A stretch of 44,176 nt of DNA from CAYOOT01 sp964405665 (GCA_964405665.1 CAYOOT010000015.1:1-44176); one strand, 5' to 3'; counted from the first letter of the stretch, positions 1-9,269 are shown. The notes: generated from the letters alone by a model not told the origin. Translations and numbers: made by a program.

Positions 1-1085
1 AATCTTTGATCATGATCGATGAACTTTAATTTTTCTAATTGATTTAAAAGAAGATTATTGATTTCTTTTCCTGCTTGTTGTCCTCCTACCGTGCCTATTC
101 CCATTAAGACACTTGTTGCAAAATAATTTGCAACAAAGGATATTACCGCTCTGGTAACTGCTCCTCTAATCAAGAAAGATACTAAAGGCATTGCTAATGA
201 AGCTCCCAATCCTCCAGTAAATGCTGTAATAGCAACTGCTCCGGCTACTGCCAGGACAAAAGTCAAGGAATCATATTTTATAATGCTATAGGCAGAATCA
301 TCTCTAAATTCATTTTCTGTTTGGATATATTCTACAAAGTTCCTGTAGTTTTTAGAGGAAGTTATATTTTGAGCATAGTTTAGTACTGCAACTTGGGATT
401 TATTATCTCCTAAAGACAAAGCATGAATAGCGTGGGAAAGTTGTACTTGTATGAAGCTTCTTTGTCTTTCATTGGATAAAACTATATTTCTTACTAAAGC
501 TACGGTTTCCTGGGATAGAGAATTTTCTCCACCTTTTTCTAATTTAAGCAAACTACAAATAAATGCTTCGTCCCTTATCCGATAGGATTCTTTTCTGGCA
601 AGTTGTTGGGCTGCTAATTTTGCTATTTCATTTTTATCAGCAAAGTCTTGAAAAGATCCCTTTTCCTGACTTTCCAGTGCCTTAATAGTGATCTCTCTTC
701 TTGTTAAGAGATTATTTAATTGATCGACATTATCAGCTAATGCTTGGGAATCAATTTCTAATGTTTTACTTCCTGTTAGCGAATGCCATGCTCTGAGGAT
801 AATACTTCTTTCTCTTTTTCCTTCCTGGCTAAGAATCTTTTCTTGTAATTGAGATATTTGCTTTTCGTTTTCTTTAAGTAGCTTTGCATGTTTATTATAA
901 TTATCAACAAACTCTTTTAGGTCTGCCCTAAGGCTAGGAGGTGGAAGTTGCACCTCATTTAACATCCACTCATTAGTTTGTGATGCAGCAGCAGCAGCTA
1001 TGCTCTCTGGCAATAACAAATTATTGTTAGCACTCGTGTTAACTCCGACGCTGGGAGTTTTATTTGTGGTATTTACTGCACACAC
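1..1085 (-). CDS. Hypothetical protein, helical with C-terminal hydrophobic segment (3' end outside window)
   Basis: The minus frame is open from a stop near 1100 to the window edge, giving at least 361 codons. I do not recognise the family. No ATG occurs before the one near codon 40, so a GTG at 1083-1085 is the best start. It is preceded by an AAGAGAG ribosome-binding sequence about 8 nt upstream. The N-terminus is low in complexity (Asn/Thr-rich, then a run of Ala). Residues about 55-260 are charged, Gln/Glu/Lys-rich and probably helical. Residues about 270-335 form a long Gly/Ala/Val-rich hydrophobic stretch that could be one or two membrane helices or a pore-like hairpin. It stands alone and has no obvious link to the gcv operon. 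Confidence 0.7.
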   Translation of the reverse strand, partial: MCAVNTTNKTPSVGVNTSANNNLLLPESIAAAAASQTNEWMLNEVQLPPPSLRADLKEFVDNYNKHAKLLKENEKQISQLQEKILSQEGKRERSIILRAWHSLTGSKTLEIDSQALADNVDQLNNLLTRREITIKALESQEKGSFQDFADKNEIAKLAAQQLARKESYRIRDEAFICSLLKLEKGGENSLSQETVALVRNIVLSNERQRSFIQVQLSHAIHALSLGDNKSQVAVLNYAQNITSSKNYRNFVEYIQTENEFRDDSAYSIIKYDSLTFVLAVAGAVAITAFTGGLGASLAMPLVSFLIRGAVTRAVISFVANYFATSVLMGIGTVGGQQAGKEINNLLLNQLEKLKFIDHDQR

Positions 1086-1272
1086 CCAATACGACTCTCT
1101 TACTACTTAAAAAGTTAATAGCTTTTTTGATATAACTTACTAGTATTGTTATGCTTCTTTCTTAGAAAGAATATCTTAGTAATAAGTTAGCATTTTGGAT
1201 TCTTAGATTGAAATATTGGATTAAAAAACACTGAGATTAAAGGTAGATAGATAGTTCAAAATTTAATGGAAT

Positions 1273-1370
1273 ACCGGGCACCCATGAAGGGTGCCCGGTT
1301 GACCATTATATTTTGGAATTCAAGGCAGGAATCCTTCGACAAGTTCAGTATAAATAAAACCTGCCCTTAC
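1273..1370. repeat. BIME-like paired palindrome, copy 1 (with internal insertion)
   Basis: The first palindrome is a perfect 11-bp stem (1273-1283 with 1289-1299, ACCGGGCACCC and its complement). It is followed by a linker nearly identical to the one in the copy at 10690 (GGTT-ACCA--TATTTTGGAATTC). The second palindrome pairs AAGGCAGG (1322-1329) with CCTGCCCTT (1360-1368). Its loop is enlarged by ATCCTTCGACAAGTTCAG, itself reminiscent of another dispersed bacterial repeat. The element ends immediately before the gcvP stop codon and may help terminate or stabilise that transcript. The rest of the 1086-1371 gap holds nothing else recognisable. Confidence 0.75.
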
Positions 1371-1371
1371 G

Positions 1372-4269
1372 TTACTGGCTACAAGTACAAAACAAATTCC
1401 TATCCCCATAAGCGTTATCGATCCGTGCTACCGCTGGCCAGAATTTAAATGTTTTTAAGTATTCAATAGGATATGCTGCTTTTTCTCTGGTGTAAGGAAA
1501 AGACCAAGAGTCTGAGCCAACCATATCAGCCGTGTGGGGTGCATTTTTAAGAACATTATTTTTGGGATCAGCCAAACCATCTTTTACTTCCTGAATTTCT
1601 TTATAAATGCCAATCATTGCTTCACAAAAACGATCCAACTCTTCTTTTGATTCACTTTCAGTTGGTTCCACCATCAGAGTTTCCACTACTGGAAATGATA
1701 CTGTCGGAGCATGAAAACCATAATCCATCAGGCGTTTGGCTACATCTCCTGCTTCAATACCGAGAGTGCGTTTTAAATTTCTTAGATCTAAAATACACTC
1801 ATGCGCTACCGTTCCATTTTTTCCTTTATAAAGAACAGGAAAATATTTATCCAAACGTTTAGCCACATAATTAGCATTTAAAATCGCCACTTGAGTTGCT
1901 TCTTTTAACCCTAATGCACCCATCATTTTAATATAGGTCCAAGGGATACAAAGAATAGCTGCCGAACCCCAGGGAGCAGAAGACACTGCACCAATAGCTT
2001 TTTCACCGCCGACATTTGTATGAGTATGTCCAGGAAGAAAATCAACAAGATGTTTGGCCACAGCAATCGGCCCAACACCTGGTCCACCACCACCATGTGG
2101 AATACAAAATGTTTTATGTAAATTTAAATGACAAACATCAATCCCGAAATCTCCCGGTCGACATAAGCCCACTTGAGCATTGAGATTAGCTCCGTCCATA
2201 TAAACAAGTGCTTTGTGAGAGTGTATCACTTCACAAATTTCTTTAATTCCTTCTTCAAAAACACCATGAGTTGAAGGATAAGTAATCATCAAACAAGCAA
2301 GATTTTTACTGTTTTCTTTTGCTTTTATTTTAAGGTCAGCAATATCGACATTTCCTTTTTCATCGCAGGCAACTGTAACAACTTTCATTCCTGCCATCGA
2401 AGCAGTTGCGGGATTAGTGCCATGAGCGGAAGTTGGTATCAAACAAATATTTCTTTGATTTTCTCCACGATCTAAATGGTAGGCATTGATCACCAATAGT
2501 CCAGTATATTCTCCTTGTGAACCGGCATTTGGTTGTAAGGATACACCGGCCATTCCGGTAATTTCCGCAAGAAGTGTTTCCAACTCCGTAATCATTTTAA
2601 TATAGCCTTTAGCTTGTTCAGTCGGCGCAAAAGGATGGATTCTAGCAAAACTAGGCCAGGTAACTGCCAACATTTCTGTTGTGGCATTTAACTTCATTGT
2701 GCAGGAACCAAGAGGAATCATCGAAGTAGTCAAAGACAAATCTTTGCTTTGCAGTCGAGTGATATATCTAAGTATTTCGTGTTCTGTATGATAAGAATTA
2801 AAAACTTCCTGTTTTAAGAAAGAACTTTTTCTTTTTAGCTCAGGACTAATTGCTTTAGCATCTGGTGCTTGTAAAAGCTCCTTTACCTCATTAAAACTTC
2901 TTCCGGAAATAATACTTACAAGCATAGAAACCTCTTCCAGGGAAGTAGTTTCATCAAGAGAAATAGCAATTGTTTTATTTTCTAAATATCCTACGTTTAT
3001 TTCATTTTCCAATGCTCGCTGCTTAATGTTCACAAGTTCATTACTATGAACTTGTATTTGAATTGTATCAAAGAAATTCTTATTTAAAATTTTAAAACCA
3101 AGTTTTTTAAGAGTTAAAGCAAGTGTTGAAGTTAAATAATTAACTTTTGTGGCGATATCTGTGATCCCTTTTGGTCCATGATAAACTGCATACATACTGG
3201 CCATAATCGCTAAGAGGACTTGCGATGTGCAGATATTGCTTGTCGCCCGTTCACGCTTGATATGTTGTTCTCTGGTTTGTAAGGCCAAACGATAAGCAGT
3301 TTTTCCTCGCGCATCCTGAGAAACACCCACTAAACGCCCTGGCATATCACGTTTATATTCATCTTTTGTTGCAAAAAAAGCAGCATGCGGGCCGCCAAAA
3401 CCTAGGGGTACACCGAAGCGCTGAGTGTTTCCTACGGCAACGTCCGCTCCCCATTCTCCCGGTGGTTTAATTAAAGTTAAACTCAATAAATCACAGGCCG
3501 CAATAACTAAGGCTTCTTGGGCATGAACTTTATTTGCTAGCTCTTGATAATCTTTTATTTCACCGACTGTATTTGGATATTGAACTAAAACTCCAAAACA
3601 ATTTTTAGGAATAGTTGCTGTTTCTATCTCGCAAACATCTGCCACAATTCCTAAGGGCAGTGACCTTGTCCGGACAACATCAATTACATGATCATGACAA
3701 TCTGAGGCTATGAGAAAAACGTTCTTTTCATCAGATCCTTTCATCCGGTAGGCCAGCATCATTGCTTCTGCCGCGGCAGTACCTTCATCAAGAAGGGAAG
3801 CATTGCTGATTGGTAGCGCTGTCAAATCGCAAATCATCGTTTGAAAATTCAACAAGGCTTCCAGTCGTCCTTGAGCAATTTCTGCCTGATAAGGAGTATA
3901 TTGTGTGTACCAACCGGGATTTTCCAAAATATTTCTAAGGATTACTGCCGGAGTGATTGTGTCGCTATAGCCTTGTCCTAAATATGAACGAAATATTTTA
4001 TTTTCACAGGCAATTTTTGCTAGTTCCAGAATTACTTCAGATTCAGAAAGTGCTGAAGAAATATTTAAAGCTTGATTAAGTTTAATATTATCCGGTACTG
4101 TTTTATTGGAAAGCTCGTCCAAAGATGAACAAGCAAGGGTTTTTAGCATTTCTTTAATTTGTTCGGGATTGGAACCAATGTGCCGAGATTTAAAGGGTAT
4201 AGAAAGGGATCCTAGTTTATTTTTTAGAACATTAAAAGTATTACCCAGTTCAGCCATTTCTGCACTCAT
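1372..4269 (-). CDS. gcvP: Glycine dehydrogenase (decarboxylating), GcvP, P-protein
   Basis: P-protein of the glycine cleavage system. It decarboxylates glycine with pyridoxal phosphate and passes the aminomethyl group to the lipoyl arm of GcvH. At 965 aa it is the fused, single-chain form (N- and C-halves in one polypeptide) typical of Proteobacteria. The PLP lysine is K719 in HLNLHKTFCIPHGGGGPG. The N-terminal half carries RHIG and YTPYQAEIAQGRLE, and the C-terminus ends with the family's GDRNLFCTC. The ATG at 4269 follows a TAGGA sequence 6 nt upstream. It is the last gene of folD-gcvT-gcvH-gcvP, 42 bp behind gcvH. Nothing unusual in sequence or length. Confidence 0.98.
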   Translation of the reverse strand: MSAEMAELGNTFNVLKNKLGSLSIPFKSRHIGSNPEQIKEMLKTLACSSLDELSNKTVPDNIKLNQALNISSALSESEVILELAKIACENKIFRSYLGQGYSDTITPAVILRNILENPGWYTQYTPYQAEIAQGRLEALLNFQTMICDLTALPISNASLLDEGTAAAEAMMLAYRMKGSDEKNVFLIASDCHDHVIDVVRTRSLPLGIVADVCEIETATIPKNCFGVLVQYPNTVGEIKDYQELANKVHAQEALVIAACDLLSLTLIKPPGEWGADVAVGNTQRFGVPLGFGGPHAAFFATKDEYKRDMPGRLVGVSQDARGKTAYRLALQTREQHIKRERATSNICTSQVLLAIMASMYAVYHGPKGITDIATKVNYLTSTLALTLKKLGFKILNKNFFDTIQIQVHSNELVNIKQRALENEINVGYLENKTIAISLDETTSLEEVSMLVSIISGRSFNEVKELLQAPDAKAISPELKRKSSFLKQEVFNSYHTEHEILRYITRLQSKDLSLTTSMIPLGSCTMKLNATTEMLAVTWPSFARIHPFAPTEQAKGYIKMITELETLLAEITGMAGVSLQPNAGSQGEYTGLLVINAYHLDRGENQRNICLIPTSAHGTNPATASMAGMKVVTVACDEKGNVDIADLKIKAKENSKNLACLMITYPSTHGVFEEGIKEICEVIHSHKALVYMDGANLNAQVGLCRPGDFGIDVCHLNLHKTFCIPHGGGGPGVGPIAVAKHLVDFLPGHTHTNVGGEKAIGAVSSAPWGSAAILCIPWTYIKMMGALGLKEATQVAILNANYVAKRLDKYFPVLYKGKNGTVAHECILDLRNLKRTLGIEAGDVAKRLMDYGFHAPTVSFPVVETLMVEPTESESKEELDRFCEAMIGIYKEIQEVKDGLADPKNNVLKNAPHTADMVGSDSWSFPYTREKAAYPIEYLKTFKFWPAVARIDNAYGDRNLFCTCSQ

Positions 4270-4311
4270 ATCAATCCTACAACAATTAAATTATTAAAAT
4301 ATAAAGAGCTT

Positions 4312-4701
4312 TTATTTAGAAATCTCTGCCAATAAACCATCGTAATCGGCTCCGGTCAATAAGTCTTGAGCTTCTTGGTTATTTGTCATCTCTAATTCTA
4401 TAATCCAGCCTTTATTGAAAGGATCCTGATTAATTGCCTCCGGAGCAGAAGATAATGTTTCATTAATGGCTACCACCTTTCCTCCTACAGGAGCATAAAT
4501 ATCACTAACTGCTTTTACCGACTCAACTTGTGAAAAAGATTGTTCTTTTTTCAAAGTTTCTCCCACTTTTGGCAGACTAATAAAAACGACATCTCCTAAC
4601 TCTTTTTGGGCATAATCGGTAATTCCTACTTTTACTTTATTACCACCTTGGCTAATCCATTCATGAGTTTTAGTATATTTATAATTTGCTGGAACCGACA
4701 T
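4312..4701 (-). CDS. gcvH: Glycine cleavage system H protein
   Basis: Lipoyl carrier protein of 129 aa that shuttles the aminomethyl intermediate from GcvP to GcvT and the reduced arm to lipoamide dehydrogenase. The lipoylated lysine is K63 in VESVKAVSDIYAP, the canonical motif. The N-terminal KYTKTHEWI and the C-terminal DYDGLL are also family hallmarks. A strong AAGGAG lies 8 nt before the ATG. It sits between gcvT and gcvP with short gaps, so co-transcription is expected. No gene for the L-protein is nearby. Confidence 0.98.
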   Translation of the reverse strand: MSVPANYKYTKTHEWISQGGNKVKVGITDYAQKELGDVVFISLPKVGETLKKEQSFSQVESVKAVSDIYAPVGGKVVAINETLSSAPEAINQDPFNKGWIIELEMTNNQEAQDLLTGADYDGLLAEISK

Positions 4702-4731
4702 AATTGCTTCTCCTTAAGTTAATGTTAAAAA

Positions 4732-5853
4732 TTATATATTTGGTTTTAAAAATGGCTTTTCTACAACTTTAGTTTTTAATTGCCGCCCTCTCACATCCAC
4801 TAAAAGTTCAGTTCCCAATTTAGATAATGCCGGAGGCACAAATGCCAAGCCCATTGCTTTATTTACTGTGGGAAGTTTGGTTCCGCTACTGACCCAACCA
4901 ACTTCTTGATTGTTATTTAAAACCTTGCAGCCTTCACGGATAATTCCCGGATCTAAAACTTCTAATGCTACAAGTTTGTATTTTAAACCATTTTCCTTTT
5001 CTTTAATCAAAGCCTGCTTACCAAAAAAATCCCCTTTATCGAGCTTAATTACCCAATTTACAGCAGAATAAAGCGCATTGAGGTTATCTGAGAGTTCATG
5101 ACCATGAAGAGGATAGCAAACCTCTAAACGAAGAGTATCTCTGGCACCTAAACCAATTGGTTTTATGCCATAATTTTGGCCAATAGCCAGAAGATTTTTC
5201 CAAACATCAGCAGTTACCTGTGTTGGACAAAATAACTCAAAACCATCTTCTCCGGTATAACCAGTGCAGGCAACAATTAATTCTACTCCAGCATATTTTA
5301 CTGTTCTAAATGTAAAATATTTAAAATTTTCTTTGGAAACTTCAGTAGGTGCAACTTCCAAAAATTTTGCCATAATGTTTCTTGCTTCCGGACCTTGCAA
5401 AGCAATTTGACCATATTCTGCAGAACGATTTGTAAGCTTTGCGCCGAATGAGTTGTGCTTATTAAACCACTCCCAGTCTTTTTCAGCATTTCCGGCATTA
5501 ACACAAATAAGGAACTTATTTGTGTCAAACATATAGATAATAATATCATCAACCACTCCTCCTTTCTCATTAAGTAATAATGAGTATTGAGCTTTGCCGG
5601 GACTTAACTGCCGCAAATCATTTGTCGTGATATATTGCAAAAATTCAAAAGCCTTGGGGCCTTCTACAAAAACCTCACCCATGTGAGAGACATCAAAGAG
5701 CCCTACTTTTTGACGCACTGTTTGATGCTCTTCAATAACAGCACTATAGAGCACAGGCATTTTCCAGCCCCCAAAACCGGTAAATTTTGCTCCCAGCTTT
5801 TCATGCTCTTGGACTAAAACTGTTTTCTTTAAATCTTGATCTGAAGTTTCCAT
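4732..5853 (-). CDS. gcvT: Aminomethyltransferase, GcvT, T-protein
   Basis: Tetrahydrofolate-dependent T-protein, which releases ammonia from the H-protein intermediate and forms 5,10-methylene-THF. From METSD it is 373 aa, normal for the family. It shows FGGWKMPVLY, LFDVSHMGE, TGYTGEDGFE and the C-terminal GCKVLNNNQEVGWVSSGT region. An in-frame ATG exists at 5889, but the ATG at 5853 has AAGGA 8 nt upstream and avoids overlapping folD, so I chose it. The gene starts 10 bp after the folD stop, which places the maker and main user of methylene-THF on one transcript. Confidence 0.97.
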   Translation of the reverse strand: METSDQDLKKTVLVQEHEKLGAKFTGFGGWKMPVLYSAVIEEHQTVRQKVGLFDVSHMGEVFVEGPKAFEFLQYITTNDLRQLSPGKAQYSLLLNEKGGVVDDIIIYMFDTNKFLICVNAGNAEKDWEWFNKHNSFGAKLTNRSAEYGQIALQGPEARNIMAKFLEVAPTEVSKENFKYFTFRTVKYAGVELIVACTGYTGEDGFELFCPTQVTADVWKNLLAIGQNYGIKPIGLGARDTLRLEVCYPLHGHELSDNLNALYSAVNWVIKLDKGDFFGKQALIKEKENGLKYKLVALEVLDPGIIREGCKVLNNNQEVGWVSSGTKLPTVNKAMGLAFVPPALSKLGTELLVDVRGRQLKTKVVEKPFLKPNI

Positions 5854-5863
5854 GTTATTATCC

Positions 5864-6733
5864 TTATATTTTTTTCTTTGCAGATTCAACTGTATTAAAA
5901 AGTAGCATCGTTATTGTCATTGGCCCCACTCCACCCGGAACAGGCGTAATTGCTCCGGCAACCTTAGAAGCAGAAGCAAAATCTACGTCCCCGCAAAGCT
6001 TTCCGACTGAATCATGATTGATTCCAACATCAATAACTATTACCCCTGGTTTGAGATACTCTGCATTAATCATTTTAGGCTTACCAATTGCGGCAATTAA
6101 AATATCAGCTTCTCTACAACTAGCTTTCAAATCTTTTGTTTTAGAATGACAAATTTCTACGGTGCAATTTTTTTCCAATAATAAAAGAGCCTGAGGTTTT
6201 CCCACAAGTATGGAGCGGCCAACCACAACTGCTTTTTTACCGGCAATATCTGTGCTTAAATTTAGCTGTTCACAAGCCCTTTCAATGAGTTTCATCACAC
6301 CAAAAGGAGTGCAGGGTCGCGGTGCAGGTGCTGCTCTAAGCAATAAACCCTGATTCATTGGATGTAAACCATCGGCATCTTTCTCCGGCGAAATTGCCAG
6401 TAATGCAGAAAATTCGTTTAAAGTTTTTGGAAGTGGCAGTTGTAAAAGTATGCCATCAATTTTTGGATTAGCGCCAAGAGAATGTAACTTGTCCTGCAGT
6501 TCTTGATCGCTAATTGAGGCTGGTAATATTAAATCAAAAACAGCAATTCCACATTCTTTTGCCTTTTTACTTTTTGATTTTACGTAAAGATGGGAGGCGG
6601 GATTATCTCCTACTAGAACCACTGCCAGCCCGGGAGCTCTTCCCAATTTGGGGGCAAGAATAGACACTTCTTCTTTTAATTTTAATTGAATTTCTTGGGC
6701 TAATAGCTTGCCATCAATGACAACAGCGCTCAC
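5864..6733 (-). CDS. folD: Bifunctional methylene-THF dehydrogenase/cyclohydrolase FolD
   Basis: Interconverts 5,10-methylene-THF, methenyl-THF and 10-formyl-THF with NADP, 289 aa. Seen: the YVKSKSKKAKECGI segment with the catalytic-lysine region, LLQLPLP, DADGLHP, the nucleotide-binding VVGRSILVGKP and the C-terminal PGGVGPMTITMLL. The start is GTG at 6733, preceded by a strong GGGAGAGGA. It heads the operon ending in gcvP, so carbon released from glycine is passed directly into the formyl-THF pool. I looked upstream (6734-6928) for a glycine riboswitch and saw no recognisable one. Confidence 0.97.
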   Translation of the reverse strand: MSAVVIDGKLLAQEIQLKLKEEVSILAPKLGRAPGLAVVLVGDNPASHLYVKSKSKKAKECGIAVFDLILPASISDQELQDKLHSLGANPKIDGILLQLPLPKTLNEFSALLAISPEKDADGLHPMNQGLLLRAAPAPRPCTPFGVMKLIERACEQLNLSTDIAGKKAVVVGRSILVGKPQALLLLEKNCTVEICHSKTKDLKASCREADILIAAIGKPKMINAEYLKPGVIVIDVGINHDSVGKLCGDVDFASASKVAGAITPVPGGVGPMTITMLLFNTVESAKKKI

Positions 6734-6851
6734 TTTCCTCTCCCGTTAATGCTTAAAACACGAGAAAAACTAACACCATTTTTAAGAAAACTCTAGGGTT
6801 GTTGTGAATATTTGTGGTTGGTAATTAGGTAGCTGTGTCACAGAAAATAGC

Positions 6852-6919
6852 TGTAAGGCAGGTTTTATGCCTGCCCGGAATACCTAGATAGAACGGGCAG
6901 GCATAAAACCTGCCCCTAC
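6852..6919. repeat. BIME-like paired palindrome, copy 2
   Basis: A 68-bp unit made of two GC-rich palindromes built on GGCAGG-TTTTAT-GCCTGCC and its complement, bounded by GTA(A/G)GG and CCCCTAC. The central linker, GGAATACCTAGATAGAAC, matches that of the copy at 11743 in reverse orientation. It starts about 9 bp downstream of the minE stop codon and may act as a transcript end. The remaining bases up to folD (about 6734-6851) show no clear gene or riboswitch. Confidence 0.8.
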
Positions 6920-6928
6920 ACTTTTCAA

Positions 6929-7216
6929 TTAATTCGCCGTAGCAAGCTTTGGTGATACTGTATTGGTTTTTCCAATTACTGGAGTGTTAATTACCAATGC
7001 TGTGGAATTTTCCAGCCTTTGCCATTCGATTTGTAGATTTTTTGTTTCAACAAGAAAATACTTGGAGATAACTTCCATTAGATCTTTTTTGAAAAACTCC
7101 ATGTCTTTTGCAGTCATTCCTGAACGATCCTGAACAAGAACCATTTGCAATCTATTTTTTGCGGTTTTATGAGAAAGCTTTTTTCTTATAAATAATGCTT
7201 TTAAATTCTCTAACAC
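6929..7216 (-). CDS. minE: Cell division topological specificity factor MinE
   Basis: 95 aa, about the normal size. MinE stimulates the ATPase of MinD and drives pole-to-pole oscillation, so that MinC blocks the division ring except at midcell. The N-terminal anti-MinCD helix region contains the hallmark SHKTAKNRLQMVLVQDRSG, followed by the dimerisation domain (KDLMEVISKYF). It lies 39 bp behind minD and is the last gene of a minC-minD-minE operon. Its stop is followed by a palindromic repeat. Confidence 0.95.
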   Translation of the reverse strand: MLENLKALFIRKKLSHKTAKNRLQMVLVQDRSGMTAKDMEFFKKDLMEVISKYFLVETKNLQIEWQRLENSTALVINTPVIGKTNTVSPKLATAN

Positions 7217-7255
7217 AATCCTTATTCCTTACATAAGTTTTACTAAAACAATCCC

Positions 7256-8050
7256 TTACGCAACTCTTAATCTCTTTCCTAATCTTGCCCAAATGCTAAG
7301 ATTAAAATCCATTTCGGCTTCAGGAGTATCTGCCCCTGTTAGCCGATCGGCAATTGCCATAAACGACTTAGAGGCTCTTGCTTTAGGAGTATAAACAATA
7401 GGCTCACCAGTATTAGCAGAGATTACAATATCATTATCTCTTAGCACTAATCCTAGCTGTGGGATACCTAAAATATCGATCACATCCTGGGGCGACATCA
7501 TGTCTCCTCTTTTAACCATGTCTTTATCAATTCTGTTAATAATTAAACTGGGTTCAAGCCCCTGAGCAGTTAACAATCCTACCACACGATCGGCATCTCT
7601 TACTGCAGCGACTTCTGGAGTTGTAACCACAATCGCTTCATCAGCACCGGCGCAGGCGTTTTTAAAACCCTGCTCGATTCCTGCAGGTGAATCGATTAAA
7701 ATAAAATTAAATTCATTTTTAAGGTTTTTTATTAAATCGGCCATTTCCGTGGGACTCAGAACGTCTTTATCATCAGTTTGTGATGCCGGAAGAAGGAACA
7801 AATTATTCGATTTTTTAGACTTAATTACAGCTTGTTGAGGCTTACAAACCCCTTTAATCACATCTACAATATTAAAAACAATTCTATTCTCTAAGCCCAT
7901 GATCACATCAAGATTTCTCAGTCCAATATCAGCATCGATAACGAGCACGCGCTTACCTTTAAGCGCCAAAGCAGCACCAAGATTAGCTGTAGTTGTTGTT
8001 TTGCCAACTCCACCCTTACCAGAAGTAATTACAATTGCACGTCCTGACAT
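7256..8050 (-). CDS. minD: Septum site-determining ATPase MinD
   Basis: Membrane-associated ParA/MinD ATPase of 264 aa. The deviant Walker A (SGKGGVGKTT) is at residues 10-19, with VIDADIGLRNLDVIMGLENR, LIDSPAGIE and TTPEVAAVRDADR following. The C-terminal tail (NLSIWARLGKRLRVA) is basic and amphipathic, as expected for the membrane-targeting helix. A GTG two codons upstream (8056) lies directly on the Shine-Dalgarno sequence AAGGAG. The ATG at 8050, 5 nt from it, is therefore the better start. It recruits MinC to the membrane and lies between minC and minE. Confidence 0.97.
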   Translation of the reverse strand: MSGRAIVITSGKGGVGKTTTTANLGAALALKGKRVLVIDADIGLRNLDVIMGLENRIVFNIVDVIKGVCKPQQAVIKSKKSNNLFLLPASQTDDKDVLSPTEMADLIKNLKNEFNFILIDSPAGIEQGFKNACAGADEAIVVTTPEVAAVRDADRVVGLLTAQGLEPSLIINRIDKDMVKRGDMMSPQDVIDILGIPQLGLVLRDNDIVISANTGEPIVYTPKARASKSFMAIADRLTGADTPEAEMDFNLSIWARLGKRLRVA

Positions 8051-8080
8051 ACTCACTCCTTACTTAATAATATAAATTTT

Positions 8081-9121
8081 CTATCTAAATCTTTTACCAA
8101 AAACTGCCCTGGGATTATAAGCTTCTACTATAATTCTTCTATTTTCAATTCTGGCAATTTCTGTTCCTTTAACCACAACATCATTTCCTCTTGAGATAAC
8201 AGAACCAATTCTTAACTGAACCGGTTGCATTTGTAGAGCAATAATTACTCGATCAAATGCCTCATCATCATAAGCCGAAGCATGTGCAGTTCCGCGAAGA
8301 CTTCCTAATACTATGATATCGCCACCGGCCACAAGATCTGCTCCAGGATTTATATCTCCAATAACTATAAGTGAAAATGGAGTTTCCAATCTTTGTCCAG
8401 AGCGTAGTGTTCCAAAATGAATTTTAGCATTGGCCTCATCATCATAGAAAACATCTTCTCCTAAAAATTTTGCCGCTCTGCTGCTATATTTTTTGGTAAA
8501 TGATCCCTCAAAAGAATCTCCCGAACTTGAAGAATTTTTATCAGAAAGCAGCTCATTTTTCAGACTCTCTAAATTATTATTAATCATTGAAGAAATAGAA
8601 GACTCAGGATTTTCAGGCATAATTTGGTTATGTAAGTTTTGTTCGGAACTTCCCAAAACTTCTTTAAAAAGATTGATTGTTACTCCGGGCTTCTTTGTAG
8701 AAGTTTTAATTGTGATGCTTTCCAAGGATTCTCCTTCTGTTGTAGTTCTTAGCGTTGGCAGACGTTGATGTTTTCGTTTTTTTGTTGCTATTTCTATTCC
8801 GTAAGAATTTCTCAATAAATCTTCCAATTCTTTGCTCTGCTCTATAGAGGGCAGTCGATCTAACCATTCAATAAAAAGTTCCCCGCCTTCAAAAAATTTT
8901 CTTCTTCCACCCAAAAAACTTTCCAGTTCAGTTAAAATTAATGCCCATTCGATTTTGCCATCAATGCGCAAAACCAAACCATCTTCTGTTCCTCGAGCTG
9001 AAAGAATTTTGCCTTCAGCATTGCCGTTAACATCACTGGGAAGTGTTGTATTCTTATAGTCTTTGGATAAAATATCGGATTCTGGGGATTGTCCTTCGCT
9101 GGCGCCAGTAGTCTCTGTCAC
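8081..9121 (-). CDS. minC: Septum formation inhibitor MinC with long interdomain linker
   Basis: MinC inhibits FtsZ assembly and is carried by MinD. At 346 aa it is over 100 residues longer than typical MinC. Residues about 37-111 match the N-terminal FtsZ-inhibiting domain (GKILSARG, LRIDGKIEWALILTELESFL). Residues about 235-335 match the C-terminal beta-helix that binds MinD (LRSGQRLETPFSLIVIGDIN, PGADLVAGGDIIVLGSLRGTAHA). Between them, about 120 residues are Ser/Asn/Glu-rich and probably disordered. The start is GTG at 9121 with GAGGTAA upstream. The gene heads the min operon and is divergent from gltX, with a shared 148-bp promoter region. Confidence 0.95.
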   Translation of the reverse strand: MTETTGASEGQSPESDILSKDYKNTTLPSDVNGNAEGKILSARGTEDGLVLRIDGKIEWALILTELESFLGGRRKFFEGGELFIEWLDRLPSIEQSKELEDLLRNSYGIEIATKKRKHQRLPTLRTTTEGESLESITIKTSTKKPGVTINLFKEVLGSSEQNLHNQIMPENPESSISSMINNNLESLKNELLSDKNSSSSGDSFEGSFTKKYSSRAAKFLGEDVFYDDEANAKIHFGTLRSGQRLETPFSLIVIGDINPGADLVAGGDIIVLGSLRGTAHASAYDDEAFDRVIIALQMQPVQLRIGSVISRGNDVVVKGTEIARIENRRIIVEAYNPRAVFGKRFR

Positions 9122-9269
9122 AAGGTTACCTCATCGTTATTTTCAGCTGCTGCTTCAAGCGACTTATAGCAATAACGCAATTGCAGAGTCAAGAAATTTG
9201 AAAAAAAAGATAAAAAAAAGTAAGTCTCTTTTTAAGTATTTAGTTAAACTTAAGCAGGACATAATCCCT

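Noticed and set aside
6734..6928. Glycine riboswitch before folD-gcvTHP
   Set aside because: The gap has no recognisable tandem aptamer core; most of it is a palindromic repeat and plain AT-rich sequence.
9063..9269. A 69-residue N-terminal extension of GltX
   Set aside because: It runs antisense over the minC start, is low-complexity, and the conserved synthetase begins at 9270.
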